Part shown: positions 8,684 through 15,507 of the stretch, in pieces | Layout of the letters: every line of letters starts with the position of its first letter | Position numbering within the stretch: position 1 is the stretch's first letter | Source of the DNA: Candidatus Brocadiales bacterium | GTDB taxonomy: Bacteria; Planctomycetota; Brocadiia; Brocadiales; Bathyanammoxibiaceae | Reading direction: 5' to 3' | DNA: 16,649 nt | Assembly: GCA_030586765.1 (NCBI GenBank) | Contig: JAUQZZ010000023.1 | Span: 1 to 16,649 of the forward strand | Translations under genes and position numbers: made by a program | Notes under the pieces: model-generated | What the model was told of the DNA's origin: nothing | The model's database searches: none | The model's input: only the letters and a program-made list of their open reading frames with translations

Positions 8684-8712
8684 AGTATATAAAAGATGAG
8701 GCAAAAAATCAA
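8684..8712 (-). promoter_or_regulatory. Sigma-70 promoter of shc
   Basis: On the minus strand TTGATT (8707-8712) and TATACT (8684-8689) are spaced by 17 bp, matching consensus at 4 and 5 of 6 positions. The predicted start near 8677 gives a leader of about 27 nt ending in the G-rich Shine-Dalgarno of shc. The promoter lies between shc and the G-rich repeat array, so shc can be expressed without read-through from the his genes. Confidence 0.65.
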
Positions 8713-8721
8713 TGGAATAGG

Positions 8722-8761
8722 AGCTAGGGGCCAGGGGTTAGGGGCTAGGGGCTAGGGGTCA
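8722..8761 (+). repeat. G-rich heptad array, left arm of the four-helix-bundle cassette
   Basis: Five G4 tracts start at 8727, 8734, 8741, 8748 and 8755 with an exact 7-bp period, in units GGGGNNA where NN is CC, TT, CT, CT and TC. Three-base loops between G4 tracts are ideal for an intramolecular G-quadruplex on the plus strand. The array includes the stop codon of the adjacent gene (8752-8754) and is mirrored in inverted orientation at 9144-9175. Confidence 0.85.
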
Positions 8762-9141
8762 GTGTAATCCTGAGTTCTGGATTTGAGCTTGGCTAGTAGG
8801 GCGTTTATCATCTTGCCTAGTTCTTCTATTTCCCTCTGCGGGGGAAGGATTTTGTCTTGATGGACACATTTCAATTCAACGGCTAGTGTTAGCAGTGTCT
8901 CCACTTCAGCTAGAGAACCCAAGGCGACGTACAAGAATTGTCTAAACTCTTTTGTATGCCTCCTTGTATGTCCTTCAGCAATATTTGAAGGTATAGATAT
9001 AGCGGCGCGCCTGAGCTGGTTTGTCAAACCATAAAGCTCTGCTTTAGGAAAGGTTTCTGAAATCTGATATATCTCCTTTACCAACCCTATAGACCTTTTC
9101 CAAATCTCAAGGTCTTTAAAGCTCTTTATCTTCTTTTCCAC
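8752..9141 (-). CDS. Four-helix-bundle protein (S23/23S rRNA intervening-sequence protein family)
   Basis: A 129-residue protein of the four-helix-bundle family first known from intervening sequences in 23S rRNA genes; the molecular role is unknown. The family signature is nearly complete: FKDLEIWKRS at 8-17, FPKAELYGLTNQLRRAA at 31-47, SIPSNIAEG at 49-57, then EFRQFLYVALGSLAEVETLL at 65-84 and a final helix near 100-121. The start is a GTG (9139-9141) with AGGAG close upstream. That AGGAG is part of the right G-rich repeat, and the TAG stop is part of the left one, so the repeats supply both signals and the last codons. The gene is wedged between hisB and shc and looks like an inserted cassette. 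Confidence 0.9.
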   Translation of the reverse strand: MEKKIKSFKDLEIWKRSIGLVKEIYQISETFPKAELYGLTNQLRRAAISIPSNIAEGHTRRHTKEFRQFLYVALGSLAEVETLLTLAVELKCVHQDKILPPQREIEELGKMINALLAKLKSRTQDYTDP

Positions 9142-9143
9142 TA

Positions 9144-9175
9144 CTCCTAACCCCTGTTCCCTAATCCCTAGCCCC
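9144..9175 (-). repeat. G-rich heptad array, right arm of the cassette
   Basis: Read on the minus strand, this holds degenerate 7-bp units GGGGCTA, GGGATTA, GGGAACA, GGGGTTA and then GGAG. It is the inverted counterpart of the array at 8722-8761. Its end provides the Shine-Dalgarno of the enclosed gene, and its other end lies 5 bp from the hisB stop codon. Confidence 0.8.
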
Positions 9176-9180
9176 TTGCC

Positions 9181-9765
9181 TTAAAGCACCCCCTTTGTAG
9201 AAGGAACGCCCTTTATCCGTTCGTCTAGTCTAACAGCCTTTGAAAGGGCCTGGGCCAGGGCCTTGAAGATGGCCTCGGCTATATGGTGGGTATTAGTCCC
9301 GTAAGGGACGTTTACATGGAGGTTGATGGCGGCATGGGTGCTGAGGGCCTCGAGGAATTCCTCTACCAGGCTTGCATCAAAGTCGCCTATCTTGCGATTA
9401 GCCAGGGGTGCGTTAAAAACCAGGGCAGGCCTGCCGCCTATGTCCACAGCCACATTGGCCAGGGCATCCTGCATAGGGACACTGGCATCGCCAAAGCGCA
9501 CGAGGCCCTTTTTATCTCCTAGGGCCTCCTTGAGGGCCTGTCCCAGGCAGATGCCCACGTCCTCTACTGTGTGGTGGTCATCCACGGCACGGTCGCCCTT
9601 GGCAGATACCTTGAGGTTAAAGAGCCCATGCCTTGAAAAGAGGTCTAGCATGTGGTCGAGAAAGCCTACGCCAGTAGCGCCCTCGCATCTGCCCTGCCCG
9701 TCCAATTCCAAGGAGAGCCTTATATCTGTCTCTTTGGTCTTTCTATCTATCTGTGCCTTTCTCAT
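9181..9765 (-). CDS. hisB: Imidazoleglycerol-phosphate dehydratase
   Basis: HisB dehydrates imidazole glycerol phosphate to imidazole acetol phosphate, which HisC then transaminates. From the ATG at 9763-9765 the protein has 194 residues, the normal length of the stand-alone enzyme. Manganese-binding and family motifs are present: GFLDHMLDLFSRHG, VDDHHTVEDVGICLG and THHIAEAIFKAL, plus the C-terminal STKG. An upstream in-frame GTG (9781-9783) would add MHLLIN but touches a REP hairpin, so the ATG is preferred. Neither start has a clear Shine-Dalgarno. hisC lies 216 bp upstream across a repeat cluster, so read-through from the his promoter crosses several hairpins. Confidence 0.96.
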   Translation of the reverse strand: MRKAQIDRKTKETDIRLSLELDGQGRCEGATGVGFLDHMLDLFSRHGLFNLKVSAKGDRAVDDHHTVEDVGICLGQALKEALGDKKGLVRFGDASVPMQDALANVAVDIGGRPALVFNAPLANRKIGDFDASLVEEFLEALSTHAAINLHVNVPYGTNTHHIAEAIFKALAQALSKAVRLDERIKGVPSTKGVL

Positions 9766-9782
9766 ATTAATTAATAAATGCA

Positions 9783-9808
9783 CGTCCGATGCCGAGATCG
9801 GACGCTAC
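9783..9808 (-). repeat. REP-like element (GTAG-headed hairpin)
   Basis: On the minus strand GTAG (9805-9808) is followed by a hairpin with 8-bp arms CGTCCGAT (plus-strand 9783-9790) and ATCGGACG (9797-9804) and a 6-nt loop. A GTAG head before a palindrome is the hallmark of REP elements moved by RAYT transposases. It abuts the region just upstream of hisB. Confidence 0.65.
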
Positions 9809-9844
9809 AAGTCCTAGAGGCGCCTCTGTGGGTTGCTTCAAGGT

Positions 9845-9943
9845 CCGCCCCCAGGCGGGATTCGCCTCTGGCGAAAATCTAGGTAGACAACGAGGTTTAC
9901 CTCGTTGAACCACAATCAACGACCACAGAAGGTCGTTGTCTAC
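9845..9943. repeat. Repeat cluster with a REP doublet (GTAG...CTAC) in the hisC-hisB gap
   Basis: Two short hairpins at 9845-9858 (CCGCC/GGCGG) and 9861-9875 (TTCGCC/GGCGAA) precede a 61-bp doublet at 9883-9943. The doublet has outer arms GTAGACAACGA and TCGTTGTCTAC. It contains inner hairpins CAACGAGGT/ACCTCGTTG (9888-9907) and CAACGACC/GGTCGTTG (9917-9938). This is the layout of two GTAG-headed REPs in inverted orientation. Confidence 0.75.
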
Positions 9944-9981
9944 CCGGTCGTTTCACTCCCTCAGAATGACAAACGTAACTG

Positions 9982-11046
9982 CTATTTCCCCTTCCTGGCC
10001 TCGCAGGTTATCTCTGAGAGGCATTCTAGCAAACGCTCTATTTCTTCAGGGGTGCCCACGCTGATTCTCAAACAGTCCTCCAGCTTCCTATAGTTGAGAT
10101 GACGTATAAGTATTCGTTGACTCTTCAACTGCTCGTAAATCTCCCTGGCCGTGCGGGAGTCCTGACACCTGAGGAAGACAAAGTTGGCCTGGGAGGGGTA
10201 TACGAAAAATCCCATCTCCCTGAGGGATTCTGTCAGGTAAGCCCTGGTCTCCCTCACCTTTGCAAGATTAGTCCTGAGGTGCTCCTGGTCATCCAGGGCC
10301 GCCAGGCCAGCGGCCATGCTGAGTCTATCTACGTTATAAGAGTCCTTCACCTTGAGCATGCCCTCTATAAGGGGCTCTTGAGCGATGCAGAAGCCCAGGC
10401 GCAGGCCCGCCAGGCTGTAGGACTTTGACACAGTCCTCAACATGAGTACATTGGGATGTTCTTCTACTAGAGAGAGGCAGTTAGTGTCGGCAAAATCTAC
10501 GTAGGCCTCGTCAATAACCAGCACGCCCTCTATCTGCCTGGCCAGTTGAGAGACCTCCTCTGGCCAGACCATTGTGCCAGAAGGGGAGTTGGGATTGCAG
10601 AGGAAGGTAATCTTGGCGCCCTTCACCACTATACCTCTGGGCAGGGAGAAATCCTCTGGGAAATCCACCTCCACAGGGATGGCATCCTGTATCTCTGCCA
10701 GGGTCTTGTAGAGGAGATAGGTGGGATAAGGGAACACTATCTTGTCCCCTGGGCCTGCGAAGGAGCGGGCGATTATCCCCAGGAGTTCATCAGAACCATT
10801 TCCCACAAGCACCCTTTCAGGACGGGTACCCAGAACCTCTGCCACTTTTTTCCTCACCTGTGTGGCCATGGGGTCTGGATACAGCCTCAGGCTGCTAGAA
10901 GCGGCCTCCTTCAAGGCGGCCAGCACCCTGGGGGAAGGAGTATAGGGGTTTTCATTGGTATTGAGCTTGATGTAACCTGGCTCCTGGGGCTGCTCCCCAG
11001 GGACGTAGGCCGTCATCTTTTTTATGTTTTTGCGGAAGAAATTCAT
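9982..11046 (-). CDS. hisC: Histidinol-phosphate aminotransferase
   Basis: HisC is a PLP-dependent class I/II aminotransferase converting imidazole acetol phosphate and glutamate to histidinol phosphate. The 354 residues match the family. Visible signatures are LNTNENPY at 28-35, GNGSDELL at 82-89, FPYPTY at 105-110, CNPNSPSGT at 150-158, VIDEAYVDF at 177-185 (D179 contacts the pyridine nitrogen) and SKSYSLAGLRLG at 207-218, with K208 as the PLP lysine. The start ATG overlaps the hisD stop as ATGA, which implies coupled translation. Downstream lies the REP cluster. Confidence 0.97.
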   Translation of the reverse strand: MNFFRKNIKKMTAYVPGEQPQEPGYIKLNTNENPYTPSPRVLAALKEAASSSLRLYPDPMATQVRKKVAEVLGTRPERVLVGNGSDELLGIIARSFAGPGDKIVFPYPTYLLYKTLAEIQDAIPVEVDFPEDFSLPRGIVVKGAKITFLCNPNSPSGTMVWPEEVSQLARQIEGVLVIDEAYVDFADTNCLSLVEEHPNVLMLRTVSKSYSLAGLRLGFCIAQEPLIEGMLKVKDSYNVDRLSMAAGLAALDDQEHLRTNLAKVRETRAYLTESLREMGFFVYPSQANFVFLRCQDSRTAREIYEQLKSQRILIRHLNYRKLEDCLRISVGTPEEIERLLECLSEITCEARKGK

Positions 11047-12380
11047 CTCAGACGCACCCTCACAGACTGGGCATGGGCAGGAAGCCCCTCTGCCTCGGCC
11101 AGGGTAATGACCTCAGAGGCTACCCCCTTTAAGGCCTTTTTCGAATATGAAATCACACTCACCTTCTTTAAAAAATCATTCACTGTGAGTCCTGAAAAGA
11201 AGCGTGCTGTTCCACCCGTTGGTAGTACATGAGAGGGCCCCGCTATATAATCTCCCAGGGCCACAGGGGAAGAGTCCCCCAGGAAGACCGTCCCTGCGTG
11301 CCGCACCCTGGAGACCAGCGCCTTCGGTCTCTTGAGTTGAAGTTCTATGTGTTCAGGGGCTATTTGATTAGCAATCCCTATGGCCTCCTCAAGGTCTTGG
11401 GCAACAATTATAAGCCCCAAACCCTCTAAAGACTTCCTCGCCAGGTCCCTGCTGGAGAGGGCCGCCAGTTGTTTTTCTACCTCCTGAGAGACCTCCTCCG
11501 CCAGTCTTTGAGAATCAGTAATCAATATGGCCGAGCCTGGGTGTTCTGCCTGAGATAATAGGTCTGAGGCTATCAGCTCTGGGTCTGCGTCATCATCGGC
11601 CAGGATTACCACCTCGCTGGGGCCTGCCAGCATGTCTATATCCACGTAGCCGTAGACCTCCCTCTTTGCCAGGGTAACGAAAACATTGCCAGGACCTACT
11701 ATCTTATCTACCTTCGGTATGCTTAGGGTGCCGAAGGCCATGGCCCCTATGGCCTGAACGCCTCCGATTTTATATATCTCGTCCACCCCCGTCTCTCTGG
11801 CCGCTACCAATCTCTCAGGCCCTATCTTCCCATCCCTGCCAGGCGGGGTGACCATGATAATCTTTTCTACCCCCGCTACCCTGGCGGGTATGGCACACAT
11901 AAGCACCGTAGAGGGATAAGAGGCCTTGCCTCCTGGCACGTATATGCCCACCCTTTCTATGGGCCTATAGAGGAGCTTTAGAGAGGTGCCATTTACTGAA
12001 AGGTCACTGGGTGCCTTGAGCTTTATGTGCCTCTGAAAGGTAGTGATATTGTCCTTCGCCTTGCGAAGTGCCTCTAGAAAAGGGGGATGAACCTTTCTGT
12101 AGGCCTCCTCTACCTCCTCCTCTTTGACCCTCAGGTTTTCCTTGGAGAGGGTTACTCCATCAAAGGCACAGCCATAAAAGAGCAGGGCCTCATCGCCCCT
12201 ATTTTTTACATCCTCCAGGATGCGTCTAACTGATTCTATAGGAGAGATTTCCTGGCCGAAGACCTTTATAGCCTTCTCCCTGGATTCCTCTGGGATATTG
12301 ACTTCAAAGGGACTCAGGCGCCTCTTAACGCCCTCCACCAGCCTTGCGGGGTCACACTGTGCGGTGCGCACTATCTTCAT
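11043..12380 (-). CDS. hisD: Histidinol dehydrogenase
   Basis: HisD is a zinc enzyme that oxidises histidinol to histidine in two NAD-dependent steps. It has 445 residues, slightly over the usual 430. Motifs are GIYVPGGKASYPS at 145-157, VGPGNVFV at 228-235, AGPSEV at 252-257 and GDYIAGPSHVLPTGGTARF at 376-394. The zinc ligands expected from E. coli HisD map to Q277 and H280 (SQAEH), D377 and H436 (LPAHAQS). The catalytic pair is E343-H344 (APEH). It starts 2 nt after the stop of the small FlgT-C-like gene and overlaps hisC by 4 nt, so the three genes form one transcription unit. Confidence 0.98.
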   Translation of the reverse strand: MKIVRTAQCDPARLVEGVKRRLSPFEVNIPEESREKAIKVFGQEISPIESVRRILEDVKNRGDEALLFYGCAFDGVTLSKENLRVKEEEVEEAYRKVHPPFLEALRKAKDNITTFQRHIKLKAPSDLSVNGTSLKLLYRPIERVGIYVPGGKASYPSTVLMCAIPARVAGVEKIIMVTPPGRDGKIGPERLVAARETGVDEIYKIGGVQAIGAMAFGTLSIPKVDKIVGPGNVFVTLAKREVYGYVDIDMLAGPSEVVILADDDADPELIASDLLSQAEHPGSAILITDSQRLAEEVSQEVEKQLAALSSRDLARKSLEGLGLIIVAQDLEEAIGIANQIAPEHIELQLKRPKALVSRVRHAGTVFLGDSSPVALGDYIAGPSHVLPTGGTARFFSGLTVNDFLKKVSVISYSKKALKGVASEVITLAEAEGLPAHAQSVRVRLR

Positions 12381-12382
12381 AA

Positions 12383-12820
12383 TTAGGGTTTTTCAGACCT
12401 CCAATCTATAGAGCGAACCTTATCACCGATAGAGACCGGCCCCACACGGGCCATGCCAGAGACCTGGGAGCGGTTGACGCTCAGCCTAGATTCCCCAGCG
12501 GAAGCCCTGTAGCCCAGAGACTCTGCCATCATGGCCCCGCTCAGGGTCTGAACCCCTGCCCCTCCTTCCTCAGCGCCCTTTCTCAAGATCGCTGAGGTAC
12601 AGAGGCTAAGATTATCCTGGACGTGGACTGCGGAGACATAGCCCTTGACCACCTCCAGAACCCCCAGAGACCTTCCGGTATCGGGGTCCTTCACCTCTTC
12701 ACCCCCGGATGTATATATAACAAAAAGCATTCCTTCCTTGACACCCTGTCCTCGCCCCACATTTATCACCAAATTAGAGTCGTCCAGTATCTTGGCTATC
12801 TTACCTTCTATGGGTGGCAA
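12383..12820 (-). CDS. Small protein with FlgT C-terminal-like beta-barrel domain, first gene of the his operon
   Basis: The function is not known. From the TTG at 12818-12820 the protein has 145 residues. The first half (PPIEGKIAKI, VINVGRGQGVKEGM, DPDTGRSLGVLEV) looks like the SH3-like FlgT C-terminal domain found in envelope and flagellar proteins. The tail ends in VGPVSIGDKV, a typical strand-turn of such barrels. No signal peptide or membrane segment is visible. A longer reading from TTG 12850 is open. The inner TTG is preferred because AGGAG lies 7 nt before it and the promoter at 12866-12894 would start RNA near 12859, too close to the outer TTG. It ends 2 nt before hisD. Confidence 0.7.
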   Translation of the reverse strand: MPPIEGKIAKILDDSNLVINVGRGQGVKEGMLFVIYTSGGEEVKDPDTGRSLGVLEVVKGYVSAVHVQDNLSLCTSAILRKGAEEGGAGVQTLSGAMMAESLGYRASAGESRLSVNRSQVSGMARVGPVSIGDKVRSIDWRSEKP

Positions 12821-12865
12821 GACAAATCTCCTAATTCTATAAAAAATCAATACTTAAGAGAATTG

Positions 12866-12894
12866 ATTATATTTCTCATACCACCAGATGTCAA
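12866..12894 (-). promoter_or_regulatory. Consensus sigma-70 promoter of the his operon
   Basis: On the minus strand TTGACA (12889-12894) and TATAAT (12866-12871) are both perfect hexamers with a 17-bp spacer. The predicted start near 12859 gives a leader of about 39 nt carrying AGGAG at 12828-12832. No leader peptide, T-box or attenuator fits in so short a leader, so strong constitutive transcription is the simplest reading. Confidence 0.85.
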
Positions 12895-12969
12895 GGGAAA
12901 TGGGGTCTTTGACTTCGAGGTAGGAGGTAATATAATACTGATGGCAACATTTTAACAGTGAGTAATGTA

Positions 12970-13058
12970 GGGACAGGTTTTTAAATCGTGCCTTAGGCAG
13001 ACTCGCCAATTTGTTGGGCGGGCCTGTCCGCAAGCGGACAGACCTAAAGGTCTGTCCC
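12970..13058. repeat. Composite inverted-repeat element, including copy 2 of the CGCCAATTTGT repeat
   Basis: Outer arms GGGACAG (12970-12976) and CTGTCCC (13052-13058) enclose a copy of the repeat also seen at 6519-6556 (here 12989-13026). They also enclose two hairpins: CTGTCCG/CGGACAG (13024-13041) and AGACCT/AGGTCT (13040-13053). It lies in the 472-bp gap 12851-13322, which holds this element, the his promoter and further repeats but no gene I can support. Confidence 0.65.
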
Positions 13059-13075
13059 TTCGAAGGCTTGTTCTT

Positions 13076-13169
13076 CCCTCCCCCTTGATGGGGGAGGGAA
13101 GGGTGAGGGTGAATATATAGTTGCGTTTATCTTCACCCTCCCCTAACCCCTCCCATCGAGGGAGGGGGA
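13076..13169. repeat. Large C/G-rich imperfect inverted repeat
   Basis: The left arm (13076-13113) and right arm (13132-13169) are about 38 bp each and are imperfect reverse complements around an AT-rich loop. Each arm also folds on itself (CTCCCCC/GGGGGAG around TTGATG on the left, CTCCC/GGGAG around ATCGA on the right). Paired arms of this type occur as dispersed repeats in many genomes. Confidence 0.7.
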
Positions 13170-13228
13170 GAAAGCATGCCCTGAGCCCTAGCGGAGGGGA
13201 AGCAATTCCCGTCAGGGGAAAAAAGGCG

Positions 13229-13246
13229 GTTTTTCAGAGGTCTCAA
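13229..13246 (+). repeat. 18-bp direct repeat, copy 1
   Basis: GTTTTTCAGAGGTCTCAA here is identical to 15894-15911. Both copies lie in intergenic DNA upstream of a rightward gene: 76 bp before the RNase HII-like gene here, and 42 bp before the second hicB there. Confidence 0.7.
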
Positions 13247-13322
13247 ATTATACTTACGGAAACCTTAAGACCTATACTCAGAAAATCTGTTTTTACAGAA
13301 GCATCCCTACGAAAGAACAAAA

Positions 13323-14279
13323 ATGGCCATCATAGCAGGCATAGATGAGGCAGGCTATGGGCCCTTCTTAGGCCCATTGGTCATTACTGCCGTGGTCTTT
13401 GAAGTCCATGACAGCCTGGGTGATAAAGACCTCTGGCGTCTCCTGGACGGGGCTGTTGCCAGTAGACCCAGGGGCAGTGGCCCTCGTATCGTGGTGGGTG
13501 ATAGTAAGAGGCTTTACTCTAGAAAGCGGGGGCTAGGTCGCCTTGAGGAAGGCGTGTTAGCCTTCCAGTGGCTTTTGGGGGATAAGGTATCCTCTTTCCA
13601 AGACCTCCTTGGGTCTCTTAATTGTTTCGACCTGGGGAATCTAAAATCCTACCCATGGTATCAACAAAAGGACCTGGACCTACCCATTACTTACCCTAGA
13701 GTAGAGATAAATAACCACTCCAGTCTTCTAAAAGAGGTACTCTCCTCCAAAAGGGTGAGGTTCCTGGGGGCTAGAAGTATAGCCCTGTCTCCCAAGGAGT
13801 TTAACGAGCAACTGGCCCAGGGGTATAATAAGGCCTTGCTCCTCTTTAAAAACTGTGCTAATCTACTATCTACGTTGTGGGAGGATTATGGGAGGCTTGA
13901 GGCCTTCTGCGGTAAACACGGTGGTAGGAATAGGTACAGCACCCTCCTCTCTCATGCCTTTCAGGGCTCCGCAGTAGAGGCCTTCTCTGAAGGTAACCCT
14001 CTTTCCTGCTACGAAATCCGTTCAGGAGACAAGAAGATGCGGGTTTCCTTTATAAAGAGTGCAGAGGAAAGCCACTTCCCTGTCGCCCTGGCCTCCATGT
14101 ACTGCAAATATTTAAGAGAGTTATTCTTAAAACTCTTCAATAAATATTGGCAGGAGAAGCTCCCAGGACTAAGGCCCACAGCAGGTTATCCCATGGATGC
14201 AAGGCGGTTTCTGAAGAATATTGACAAGGTGAAGGTCTCACTTAGAATAAGCGATGAGATACTGGTAAGGAACCGATAG
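13323..14279 (+). CDS. Divergent ribonuclease HII-like protein
   Basis: A 318-residue protein with an RNase H-type fold related to RNase HII, which cuts RNA in RNA-DNA hybrids; activity here is unproven. The N-terminus GIDEAGYGPFLGPLVI (6-21) matches the RNase HII DEAGRGPLAGP motif with Tyr for Arg, and supplies D8 and E9. VGDSKRLY (58-65) corresponds to the DSK loop. ALASMYCKYLRE (255-266) matches the AAAS.xAKxxRD helix, and GLRPTAGYPMDA (282-292) follows. At FCGKHGGRNRY (195-205) I would expect an Asp as third metal ligand but see Gly197. The protein is about 100 residues longer than typical RNase HII, with extra sequence at about 85-190. The upstream Shine-Dalgarno is weak. Confidence 0.75.
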   Translation: MAIIAGIDEAGYGPFLGPLVITAVVFEVHDSLGDKDLWRLLDGAVASRPRGSGPRIVVGDSKRLYSRKRGLGRLEEGVLAFQWLLGDKVSSFQDLLGSLNCFDLGNLKSYPWYQQKDLDLPITYPRVEINNHSSLLKEVLSSKRVRFLGARSIALSPKEFNEQLAQGYNKALLLFKNCANLLSTLWEDYGRLEAFCGKHGGRNRYSTLLSHAFQGSAVEAFSEGNPLSCYEIRSGDKKMRVSFIKSAEESHFPVALASMYCKYLRELFLKLFNKYWQEKLPGLRPTAGYPMDARRFLKNIDKVKVSLRISDEILVRNR

Positions 14280-14285
14280 GTTTTT

Positions 14286-14353
14286 GTGGTGGCAGAGCAA
14301 GTGCGACTTAGGCATCCGCCTAAGTCTGACCTTGGGCATGACTCTGCCGCTAC
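14286..14353 (-). repeat. REP-like hairpin element between the RNase HII-like gene and asd
   Basis: On the minus strand GTAG (14350-14353) heads an outer stem. GGCAGAG (14291-14297) pairs with CTCTGCC (14342-14348), extended by near matches to about 12 bp. Inside is a hairpin with 9-bp arms GACTTAGGC/GCCTAAGTC and a 4-nt loop (14305-14326). It may also end transcription from the upstream gene. Confidence 0.65.
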
Positions 14354-14381
14354 AACTTAATATAAAAGAAAGGAAAGAAAG

Positions 14382-15398
14382 ATGGCTGTAAATGTGGCGA
14401 TAGTAGGGGCCACGGGTGCAGTAGGCACTGAGATGCTGAGGATACTGGAGGAGAGGAATTTCCCCGTGAAGAGGCTCACCCTCCTGGCCTCCAGCCGCTC
14501 TGCTGGAAAGGGCCTTCCCTTTAAGGGGGAGGAGGTCCTGATAGAAGAACTCAAGAGTTCGTCCTTCGGTGGCATAGAGATAGCCCTTTTCAGTGCAGGG
14601 GCCTCAGTCTCTAAGGAGTTTATCCCCCACTGCGTGAGGGCAGGGGCAGTGGCCGTGGATAATACCAGCGCCTTCAGGATGGACCCAGAGGTGCCCCTGG
14701 TGGTGCCAGAGGTTAACCCAGAGGAGATATATAAGCACAAGGGCATTATCGCAAATCCTAACTGCTCTACAATCCAGATGGTCCTGGTGCTCAAGCCCCT
14801 CCATGATGCAGCCAGGGTAAAGAGGGTAGTGGTCTCCACCTACCAGGCCGTCTCAGGGGCAGGCTGGCAGGCGGTGAAGGAGCTGGAAGAGGAGACCGAG
14901 GCCGTTCTACATAACGAGAGATATAAGAGGAAGGTTTTCCCCCACCAGATTGCCTTTAATGCCATCCCTCAGATACCCCAGTCTGACGCCTTCCTCTCTA
15001 ATGGCTACACCTCTGAGGAGATGAAGATGATTAACGAGACCAAAAAAATCCTGGGGGACCAGTCCATAAGGGTAACAGCTACCACTGTAAGGATACCTGT
15101 TATCCGCGGTCACAGCGAGTCAGTAAACATGGAGACAGAAAAGAAGCTCACCGCCCAGGAGGCCAGGGACATCCTTTCCAGGGCCCCTGGGGTAACGGTC
15201 ATAGATGAACCACATAACCAACTCTACCCCCTGGCTACTGTTGCTTCTGGAAGGGACGAGACCTTTGTGGGAAGGATACGAGAGGACTTCTCTATACCAA
15301 ACGGGCTAAACCTCTGGATAGTGAGCGACAACCTCAGGAAGGGTGCTGCCCTGAACGCCATCCAGATAGCTGAGAAACTGATAAAGGTACCTGCGTGA
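14382..15398 (+). CDS. asd: Aspartate-semialdehyde dehydrogenase
   Basis: Asd reduces aspartyl phosphate to aspartate semialdehyde with NADPH, feeding lysine/diaminopimelate, threonine and methionine synthesis. The 338-residue length is typical. The Rossmann loop is GATGAVG at 9-15. The active site is C128 in NPNCST. STYQAVSGAG at 152-161 carries Q155, and RGHSES carries the catalytic H244. The C-terminus SDNLRKGAALNAIQIAE is typical. AGGAAAG lies a few bases before the ATG. It appears to be a single-gene unit behind the REP hairpin at 14286-14353; no dap genes adjoin it. Confidence 0.98.
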   Translation: MAVNVAIVGATGAVGTEMLRILEERNFPVKRLTLLASSRSAGKGLPFKGEEVLIEELKSSSFGGIEIALFSAGASVSKEFIPHCVRAGAVAVDNTSAFRMDPEVPLVVPEVNPEEIYKHKGIIANPNCSTIQMVLVLKPLHDAARVKRVVVSTYQAVSGAGWQAVKELEEETEAVLHNERYKRKVFPHQIAFNAIPQIPQSDAFLSNGYTSEEMKMINETKKILGDQSIRVTATTVRIPVIRGHSESVNMETEKKLTAQEARDILSRAPGVTVIDEPHNQLYPLATVASGRDETFVGRIREDFSIPNGLNLWIVSDNLRKGAALNAIQIAEKLIKVPA

Positions 15399-15424
15399 TG
15401 GGATTAAGCCAGAATGTGAAAGTT

Positions 15425-15505
15425 GTCATTGCGAACCCGCCAAAGGCGGGTGAAGCAATCTCACATTTCCTCACTCGCAGATTGCTTCGCTTCGCTCGCA
15501 ATGAC
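15425..15505. repeat. GTCATTGCGA-type inverted repeat (81 bp)
   Basis: Outer arms GTCATTGCGA (15425-15434) and TCGCAATGAC (15496-15505) are perfect. Inner arms GAAGCAATCT and AGATTGCTTC pair inside, and a CCCGCC/GGCGGG hairpin sits in the left half. This dispersed repeat type is known from many unrelated bacterial genomes. Its right end adjoins the hicA remnant. Confidence 0.85.
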
Positions 15506-15507
15506 AG

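Noticed and set aside
8722..9175. Telomere-like or CRISPR-like array
   Set aside because: The 7-bp units have no spacers and only about five copies per arm; they frame a single gene, which fits cassette ends better.
10546..11232. 228-codon open frame antisense to hisC and hisD
   Set aside because: Both his genes are complete with all motifs; the antisense frame has no recognisable domain or start signals.
13121..13348. 75-codon frame before the RNase HII-like gene
   Set aside because: It is made mostly of inverted-repeat sequence and overlaps the real start; its composition is not protein-like.
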